From Seison nebaliae (taxonomy: Eukaryota > Rotifera > Pararotatoria > Seisonacea > Seisonidae): 37,963 nucleotides of DNA. The DNA lies in contig JALJEE010000063.1 in the NCBI GenBank assembly GCA_023231475.1, positions 1 to 37,963 on the forward strand, read 5' to 3'. Below, piece by piece: positions 30,445-37,963 of the stretch. Under the pieces are notes generated by a model, which searched no databases, had not been told where the DNA came from, and saw only the letters and a list, made by a program, of their open reading frames with translations. How positions within the stretch are numbered: position 1 is the stretch's first letter; each line of letters opens with the position of its first letter. The position numbers and the translations under genes were made by a program.

Positions 30445-33400
30445 TTAACTAATACTAACTTCCTTCTCACAATCCACGTCCAGACAATAGTAATAATAAA
30501 TTCGGAATAATTCGAAGTAATTTGGATATTGTCTTAAAATCTTCACGATAATTGCAAGCAACTTTAATTGGGAGGGAAGGATGATGGAATAATAGAAGAA
30601 GATTAATTGGTAATTCTTTAAAAAAAATACAACTTGTTTCAATGACGTAAAATTAGAAAGATGTTTCAAATATCTTGAAAGGGGGACAAATTGTACATGA
30701 ATTGTTGTCCCATCGGACACAAAGTCATTCAATCAACAACAAATAAGAAAAGAATAGAATTAACCTGATCCACAATAATTCGTCATTAAAAATGACTAAA
30801 CTCTCCAATTCTTTCTCTTCCGAATGTTTCTTCAACTTCTTTTCCACATTCTCAAAGGAACTAATCAGATCATCATCATTATCTGAATCGTAATTGTCTG
30901 ATAGTTTTGTACTTGTCGTTTGGACATTTGAATTGCTTGTAGAAATGTGATCTTGTGCGAATGTTTGGAGGAATTGGACCTCTTCATCTGTCGTTAAGAC
31001 ATCTAAGAAACTGTGTAGAATTGTCGATGATAGAAATTGTAAATTATAGAAAATGAATGAGAACTATCGGAAAACTGGACCAAATGAATTGGGACCGATC
31101 ATTGGTAGGAGGTAAGTGGTAAAGAACGATAATCTGAGTGACGGATGAATGTAATTGGAGAAGAATCTGAAAATTAGATTATAAAAATATTTACAAGATA
31201 ATTCCTTCAAAGGAGACGTTTCCATCAATTGGAGATGTTGTTCACCATATTCAAAAGATGTAATGAAATGATTTAAGAATTGGATAGTTGTTGTTCTCGT
31301 TGATTTTGTTGTTGATTTCTTGATAATATTATCGACCAATGATAAATAATTGAAAAGAAGATATTCCTTTTCCAAATAACTAATTATCATTGATGATTGT
31401 TTGGCTATTGAGAGAGTATAAGAATATTGATGAATTGTTCGTTCATCAAGAAATTGAAGGAGATTAATATAAATGATAGACATCCAAACAATATAAGAAT
31501 CACTAATTTTCGATGATATCGAATTAATATTGAAATTCAATAATTTCTCTAATGTATTTAATAATCCATAAATATTCTCTTCTTCGATCCAATAGCCTAA
31601 ATGCTTCAATAATTCCTTCCCAATTGACATCTGAGCCAATTGATTCATCTTCTTTCCCTCTTGAGACATGTCATACATTTTAATCATTTTCACAAAAATT
31701 GATCGTTCTTCATAAATGTCTGATGAGAACAAACGAATAAGTTGTAAGAACAGATCATAATTTTCATTTTTTTCCATTCTGTAACAAATTGTTTCACCAA
31801 AATTATTAAGAATTTCATTGTTAATATGACGATAATATTGATGGAATGTTTTCCTTTCTTCCTGAATTCTTTCATTTAGTCGACTCAAAGTCTCATGTTC
31901 GGAATGAAGATTGTGAAGGAGAAGAAAAATAAATAATTGAATATCCCAATCAAACTCATTTACCCCATAACGATTGAAATATAAAAGAATCGTTCCGTAA
32001 TTCTCTGTAAGAGTAAACACGATATCTGTTAAATCCGAACCAGAAAGAAGATGAAAACAATCTATTTTCAAATCTTCAATAGAAAGTATATCAAATAAAA
32101 TGAATTGTAAACAAATCATCGAAATAATTTTCCTGTATAATTCATCAGATGTCGACAGACTCACCATATCCACAAGTGAATTTAACGTATCAGAAATTTC
32201 ATCTTTGAACGATTTTGACTCATTTGTTGAATAATTTTGATTTGTTGGATGCCAATATTGGAAATAGATCGATAACATCGACATAATATCCAGCGAAAAT
32301 TTCCGAATATGATTTCCCTTAACGAATGTGGTTAAGAGAACGTACAAATGAAAATAATCTGATTTTGATATGGAATTTTGTTCCGATAAATGTTTCAATA
32401 AATTTTGGAATATTCTAATGTTGTACTTTTCGGGAAATCCTTCAATATTTTCATATAATATTCTATCAAATATCGAAAGATTAATAAGAGCAATATTTTC
32501 TTTCACTTTTTCATTTGTTAATATCAAATCATTATCATTATTTTCATTTGAATTTCCTATTTTTTTCAAATTATCATTATTTTCATTTGAATTTCCTATT
32601 TTTTTCAAATTCTCATCATTTTCATTTTCACTCGATTTTTCTGATATGACAACGTTTGGAATGGTATCTGTAAAGTCAATATCATCATCATCATCGTCAT
32701 CATTATCAGATGAAGATAATTCACTTAAATGATTTTCTATGTGATCGATTTCTTGATTGTCATTATCTTTATCATCAATTAATCGAGATAATTTGTAAAT
32801 TATATCATTCTTATCATCGATTGCCATCGATTTCCAAGAGACATTACTTTGGAGAATGAAAAGATAATTGGAACATATATTATTGATATCATTCATGGAA
32901 CTGTCATTTGCTGTCAAAATGAGGAACATGAAAAGAATTTGAACATTCTTATTTAATCGATCAATTATCATTCCATCATCAAAAAGATTATTCATAAAGA
33001 TCTTCCACAAATTATTTATAAGAAAACATTCATTCGTTTTCGTCGAGATAATTGATGAGAATTGAACTTTCTCTAATCGATCAGCCAATTCACGCCATTG
33101 TTTCGTGATGATGAGATTAGTTTGCTGATTCTTCTTCGAATAAGTCAACAATTTATTATTCCATTCATGATTTTGTTCGGTGGAGATTTTCCTGAAAAGG
33201 AATTTCGATTTGAAATTACTATTCTGTTTCTCATACATCAATTCTCGTTGTTTGGGTAATTTATATTGTCGATGGAATAAAGCGAAGAGAAATGAATTCA
33301 TATTGACATTATATACACTTCGCACTTTCTTCACTATCGTCTTACACATATGATTCAAATGACGACTATTCAATTCTGTTATTTTCAATTCGTTCTCATA

Positions 33401-36025
33401 TAAACTCTTCAAATTTTTAATTCCTTCCCAAATATTGTTCGAAATGATTTCTTCATTCATTTCCATCGTTCGATGACTTTCTTCAAAATCCGTCGTCATA
33501 CGACGATGAAGATATTGAGCATATTCTTTCAGGACATTCTCTTGTGAATTATGATAATAATCTTTGAAATGTTGAGCGATACACATGTTGTCAGTACATC
33601 GATTGAAATAGAATTCTTTCGAACATATCGGAACATTCGGATGTGGAATACTCACTAAACTTTTCGATAATAAATTGTCATATAATTTATCTTCAGATAC
33701 GAATCGATATGATCGAAACATCGATAACAATGAAACATATTTCGTATTTTTACTAAATCTCATTAACTTTCGAGAAGTTTTCTTATTCTCCAAAAATCTC
33801 ACCAAATTATTTCCTGTTGACCAGTTGAATGACGATGATTTGTTCTCATCGAATTCTCTCAAATAATCGGAAAAATTAGATTTAGTATAACGTACTTTAT
33901 TCGTATAAATATTCCTATAAATATCGCCATTCATGTTCTTCTTCAATTGATTGCGATTGTCAATGAAATTGATCAAGTTCTCTTTCGATATAAATTTATG
34001 ATGAGAAATATTTAAAAAGAAATTTTTGTTACAATAAATTTGTAAATCTCTGGAAATCTTATTTTTTGATTCTTCTTCGAATTCCTCATAACGTTTCTGA
34101 CGTAACATCTTTTTCATTTCTAACTCGACTTTATTCTCTTCATCTTTCATCAATTTCAATTGACTCGTTAACTTCCTTCGATTGTCAATTGAATTTGTAT
34201 AATTTTTATGAATTTCTTTATATTCATTCCTCGCAACAATCACTTGACTTTTCGCTTCAATTCGATCATTCTTTAATTGTAATCTTTGTTGTTGCAATTT
34301 TTGAATTTCTTTCGATATCTCTCCCAATTGTTTTTCAAATGAAAATAAAGTTTTCTTCGATGAAGTGAATTCTCTTAATAATTTTTCCTTCTTATCACTC
34401 AAACCATTCAATTGTTGTTGTTGTTGATTAACCTTCTCAACGAGAATATTTTTCGCTTTTTGTTTCCGTTTCAATTCCGTTTGTTTCAATAGAAAACGAT
34501 CATTTTCCCGTTTTTTTCTTACAGATTCTGGTATAGAATTCTCTTTTAATGTTTTCATATTATTATTTTGAATTTTTGGTCTTATCACTTTCTTTTCTGG
34601 TATTTCCTCTTGGAAATAAGAAGCTGACAAATTATAAAGTAATTGAATCTCTTTCGCTCTCTCCAATTGGCGATTGGAGAATGTGATTTGATTCTTATTC
34701 GATTCCACTAATTGATGAGAATCATCTAATAATTTCTTTATTCGATTTTCTAATTTATTTTCTTCTTCGATTAATTGTTGACGATAAAATTCTAAACTTT
34801 CTTCTTCCTCGTCTAATTCGTCGATGATTTCCAGTATTAATGATGGTTCTTCCTCAACTTCTTCAATATAATCCGTTTTTTCTTCTGGAAGAAATTTTGG
34901 AAAGTTATCTACTTTCGAGTTCTCTTCAATATTCATTTTAGGATGAACAAGATATTTTGGAGAATTAACTTCATCAATCCACATATCTTCCACAATTTTA
35001 CATGTTTCATTCATTTTCGATTCAATTATTTGAACATTCTTCGAATGATAATTCTCTTCATCATATTCTTTCCCAGAAGATTCATAATGATCATTTTTCT
35101 CATTTTCTTCATTGAATTCTCGTGAATTATCTTCCAAATTTTGTTGTTGTTCATTTTCTAATCGTTTTAACAATAAACGTTTTCTTATTTCTTCTTCGAC
35201 CTTTGTCAATTCGTAATTTTCATGATAAGTTGTCGATTCTGGTTCAGTGGATGTTTGAGAAGATGATGAGGGTGATAACGGTTCTGATATATCAAAACTG
35301 GACGTATTTTCTGATACCAATGTCAATCGTTGTTTAGTTCGATCGTCTCGGTCAATAAATCGATAATCTCTATCTTGTTGATCTAATAATTGATCGAAAT
35401 CGAACATCTTTTTCTCTATCTTCATATTCGTCTTATCAATTAAATTATTGGATGATGAATTATAAAGATTATTGTTTGGATTTGTCACTCCGTAATGAGG
35501 ATTGTATATCATATGATTGTTACATGGATTGGGTAATAAAACTAATCCGCGATTTTCTTTACGTGTCTTCAGAATATTCGTCTTCTGAAATAATTCCATT
35601 TGGCGAGATGTCTTTATATGATGTATTCCATTATGACGATCCATAGGATGGGATTTGAATAAAGGTGGAAGATCCGATGATGATACAATCAAATTATTAG
35701 TAAGTGAATGATGAGTATGATGATAATTATTCCCTAATAACATCGGTTGTTGAGGTCGAGGATATTTGGGTGGAAATGAAGGAGCATCCGTTAATAATGG
35801 TCGTTTAATGGAAGGATTAAGTAACGGTTTTTGATCATTAAATAAACTTGGTGGATTAGGAATATGTAACGATTTATTATCGGAATAATATGGAATATCG
35901 CTATGATAATGAAAACCATTTAATGGATAATTTATCATCGTCTCCTTACCCATCATTGCCGCGTCATAATCATCATCAATAATTTCACCTTCTTCTACTT
36001 CCGAATCTTCATCCACCATCGTCAT
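30445..36025 (-). CDS. ZFC3H1: ZFC3H1-like nuclear RNA decay factor, 3 exons
   Basis: Exons 36025-31065, 31010-30765 and 30673-30445 give 1811 aa (human ZFC3H1 about 1990). Introns are 54 and 91 bp with GTT donors. ZFC3H1 bridges the helicase MTR4 to polyadenylated nuclear RNA in the PAXT connection to the exosome. Evidence: an acidic N-terminus with VEEGEI, as in ZFC3H1; long Glu/Lys/Gln-rich coiled coil about 405-680; a CCCH finger C801-x8-C810-x4-C815-x3-H819 followed by FKDYY, close to the family pattern (C-x8-C-x5-C-x3-H then QDY); then a helical C-terminal half. An acidic Asp/Asn/Glu stretch near 1100-1160 includes a 13-residue tandem duplication. The first exon alone is nearly 5 kb. 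The final 75 residues rest on splice inference only. Confidence 0.82.
32531..32608. repeat. 39-bp perfect tandem duplication in ZFC3H1
   Basis: 32531-32569 is repeated identically at 32570-32608. It encodes two copies of a 13-residue unit containing KKIGNSNENNDN in the acidic linker. Perfect identity suggests a recent in-frame slippage event. Confidence 0.9.
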
Positions 36026-36698
36026 GACTTCATCAAATTAATTACGATCTATTTATTAACAAGGAAATAAAAACTTTTCACATTAGAAGTAAAAAGATTT
36101 AGTTGTCAGTTAAAATTATTGTTTAACAATGTCAACTCGCTCAGTTTACACAAAAACCAATTAATACAAACGATATACATAAACTGAATGAATTTTTTAA
36201 TTCAATTTTATTTCGAATTTTTAAGCTTTCCAACTATCATGCTTCTTGATCTTATAAATACATATGCGCAAATGATAAGAACTACATATTTCTGTCATAT
36301 TTATATCCTTCTTTCATATCCGCCGTAACATTATCGTTGATATGGATGTACAACGAGGAAAACTTAAAATTTCACCTGTCAACTAATCATTCTACTAAAA
36401 TTTGTGTAATTTAAAATTTTGGCTTTGTATATTTAGAATCGAGGTAAATATTTATTAATAAATAATAGAATATAAATAAAATCAATAATTTGGAGTAGTA
36501 GGGAAATGAAATTTGGCAAAACTCAGAAAACGTAAATTCCTCACAGAAATTTATCTTTCATCATTCATTGAATAAAAAATTATTTTTTTAAGAAGAGCAA
36601 TTCATGTGCTTTCAAATGAACTATAATTTTTTTTAAATTAGAAATCCTCGAGATTAGAATCCTGAACGTAAAATTAACAAATAAAAATCAAAGAAACA
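36026..36698. other. Upstream region of ZFC3H1
   Basis: AT-rich sequence that should include the ZFC3H1 promoter (- strand). No open frame or RNA structure recognised. Confidence 0.6.
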
Positions 36699-36762
36699 AC
36701 GATTAAGGCAAATTATCGGAAGGACAAAAAACGATTAGGACAAATTATCATCAGGACAAACA
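36699..36762. repeat. 32-bp tandem duplication (four 16-bp half units)
   Basis: Two adjacent 32-bp copies (36699-36730 and 36731-36762), both starting AACGATTA and ending GGACAAA plus one base, with about six differences. Each contains two GGACAAA/GGCAAA-type half units 16 bp apart. Confidence 0.8.
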
Positions 36763-36832
36763 GAAATGAGGAAAGACCTTTGACGATATTTATTTTTTCC
36801 AATTATAACATAAAATTTACCATTTAATTTGA

Positions 36833-37102
36833 TCAAATTATTATACCACCCGAATCTTTTGGAATAAGAGATACTTCAGATGTTTCGATATTTGGATGAT
36901 ATATTTTCGTATGTTGACGCATGTAACTGACAGTGATACTTTTAATTAATTTCCCACATAATGAGCCATTGGCAATTATTTGACAATCACAATCCTTTCC
37001 ATTAGATGTCAATTTGAAATTTTTCCTAGGACGACCAATGTTAAAAAAGAGAGGATGGAAATGGATGCGAATATTAAAAAATGAATGAAGAGAAGTATTT
37101 TC
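36833..37102 (-). other. Open frame with zinc-finger-like Cys/His pattern
   Basis: Open frame of 89 residues ending in TGA at 36833, no early ATG. It has an AT-hook-like GRPRK, then C-x-C-x8-C, and later HTKIYH (His-x4-His), a spacing that recalls BED-type or other transposon zinc fingers. It lies wholly inside the putative inverted-repeat element, so it is more likely transposon-derived than a host exon. Confidence 0.3.
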
Positions 37103-37256
37103 TTAAATTATAAATGTTAACTCAAGTTGAGTTAGTGTTAAATGGATTGAATTGATAATAACTGGAGAAATCACGACGTTAGACACTGCGGTTCGTTTTT
37201 CCCACATTAAATTTTATGGTTACATTTTATATGATTATTAATTATAATTTTTTTAG

Positions 37257-37286
37257 ATTGTCGTTTGTCCCGATTGTCGCATGTTC
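37257..37286. repeat. Two 16-bp-type units (GATTGTCG)
   Basis: GATTGTCGTTTGTCCC followed by GATTGTCGCATGTTC. These are related to the array at 37356-37418 and separated from it by about 70 bp. Confidence 0.6.
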
Positions 37287-37355
37287 TATTTTTAGTATGA
37301 ACTTTCAAAAATTTCTTCAAAAAAATTTTGAACTAGCAAAAACTTATAAAAACTC

Positions 37356-37418
37356 GGTTGTCTTTTCTTCAGGTTGTCTTTCGTCCAGATTATTTTTCGT
37401 CCAGATTATCTTGTCCAG
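37356..37418. repeat. 16-bp tandem array, four units
   Basis: Units GGTTGTCTTTTCTTCA, GGTTGTCTTTCGTCCA, GATTATTTTTCGTCCA and GATTATCTTGTCCA follow each other directly. The motif is the inverse counterpart of the 36699-36762 array. Confidence 0.8.
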
Positions 37419-37963
37419 TTATGAAAATATGAAAATATGAATATCTTGTATAGTAAAGTGAACTATATCCGTGCGAACTATTTGGGTGAAAGAATGAGGA
37501 AGGAGGTCTTTGGAGATGAGTGAGTTTCCGATTAATCAATTATACTTGCTAATTTCTCTTCATTCAGTTTTTCAGTTTTCCTCAAATAATTTATCCAGAA
37601 ATAATACCATGTAGAACTTTTAATGCTCTAGCTGATTATATACAGCTTTTTCGAGCATTTTTTAGTTTTTTCTCAATTTTTCTTGAAAAAATGGTAAAAT
37701 TTCTACATTTTTCACAAAATGGCGTCATATTTCAACAAAAATCGAGAAAAATGCTCGTTACATTTTCGTTGATAAAATCATGAATATTGATCCAAACTGT
37801 TTGACTTTTTGAATATAGGTTAACAATTAATAAGGATTTTTTTCTACATAGTTACTTCAAGAATCTGTGCACTTTTAAGTGCGCTCAAATACGTGCATAG
37901 TTTGCGCTATAAACTGCACGAAAAGTAATGCTTCAGTATTTCCAAAATCGTTGAAAATTTACA
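37419..37963. other. Right-edge non-coding sequence
   Basis: No supported gene. It contains an imperfect inverted repeat: the arm at 37652-37684 (starting CGAGCATTTTT) pairs with 37733-37757 (ending AAAAATGCTCG), with a loop of about 48 bp. This could be a hairpin or a small foldback element. Confidence 0.5.
37652..37757. repeat. Imperfect inverted repeat (hairpin)
   Basis: Outer arms CGAGCATTTTT and AAAAATGCTCG are perfect complements over 11 bp, and pairing continues imperfectly inward (TCAATTTTT with AAAAATCGA). Confidence 0.65.

Larger units (their letters stand above)
36699..37418. mobile_element. Putative non-autonomous DNA transposon with repeat-built inverted ends
   Basis: The two ends carry arrays of the same roughly 16-bp motif in opposite orientation. 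The left is best read on the - strand (TTTGTCCTGATGATAA-like) and the right on the + strand (TTTCGTCCAGATTATT-like). The interior, about 0.5 kb, includes an open frame with Cys/His residues (36833-37102, - strand). Inverted subterminal repeat arrays around a DNA-binding-domain fragment fit a deleted cut-and-paste element such as a MULE- or hAT-like one. I found no clear target-site duplication, so family is not assigned. Confidence 0.45.

Noticed and set aside
31167-31194. Possible 28-bp intron inside ZFC3H1 exon 1 (GTAAAT to TTTTCAG)
   Set aside because: Shorter than any other intron here, starts GTA, is not a multiple of three, and the frame is open through it.
32370-32732. Hydrophobic Phe/Ser-rich + strand frame of 120 codons
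   Set aside because: It is the complement of the Asn/Glu/Asp-rich part of ZFC3H1 and inherits its openness.
1-37963. tRNA, rRNA and CRISPR-type arrays
   Set aside because: I scanned for T-loop (GGTTCGAATC-like) boxes and for regularly spaced direct repeats and found none; the only arrays are the minisatellites and the 16-bp ones listed.

Overview
This window looks like nuclear DNA of a small-genome, AT-rich invertebrate animal. The recognisable proteins are metazoan: hedgehog-type acyltransferase, USP6NL/RN-tre, ADCK1, NDUFAF7, ZFC3H1, an RDH-like dehydrogenase, a class A GPCR and a SUEL-lectin membrane protein. Genes are compact and lie on both strands. Introns are mostly 41-57 bp and acceptors often read TTTCAG, as in nematodes and a few other fast-evolving animals. 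I could not fix the phylum from sequence alone.

Layout, left to right: the 3' end of an unknown gene (+, 2-127); a 7-exon HHAT-like MBOAT gene (-, 2382-441); a Sec23/24-like vWA protein (-, 4647-3097); a region with a transposase-like helix-turn-helix fragment (-, about 5.4-6.0 kb), a 21-bp minisatellite and a small + strand terminal exon ending in a possible CAAX box (7291-7425); USP6NL/RN-tre (-, 10959-7402); a 2.4-kb gene-poor stretch; a three-finger C2H2 protein (-, 13782-13402) divergent from ADCK1 (+, 13932-16032), which is followed after 107 bp by NDUFAF7 (+, 16140-17756); a 3.6-kb uncertain stretch holding a DIX-domain-like region (about 19.4-20.2 kb); a SUEL-lectin single-pass membrane protein (+, 21357-23218) convergent with an intronless GPCR (-, 25514-23475); an intronless AGC-like pseudokinase (-, 27582-26512); an RDH11-14-type short-chain dehydrogenase (+, 28604-30035) convergent with ZFC3H1 (-, 36025-30445); and a 0.7-kb element bounded by inverted arrays of a 16-bp repeat (36699-37418).

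Functional links: ADCK1 and NDUFAF7 both act in mitochondria and are close, co-oriented neighbours, so they may be transcribed together. HHAT would lipidate secreted Hedgehog-like ligands. USP6NL would act on Rab GTPases in endocytosis. ZFC3H1 would act in nuclear poly(A)-RNA decay.

The most striking observation is about splicing. In the 32 introns that I placed in eight genes, 31 donors begin GTT, one begins GTG and none begins GTA, and G at position +5 is almost absent. Many of these junctions are fixed to the codon by conserved protein motifs. This is very unlike the usual metazoan GTRAGT donor and suggests an altered 5' splice-site code in this lineage.
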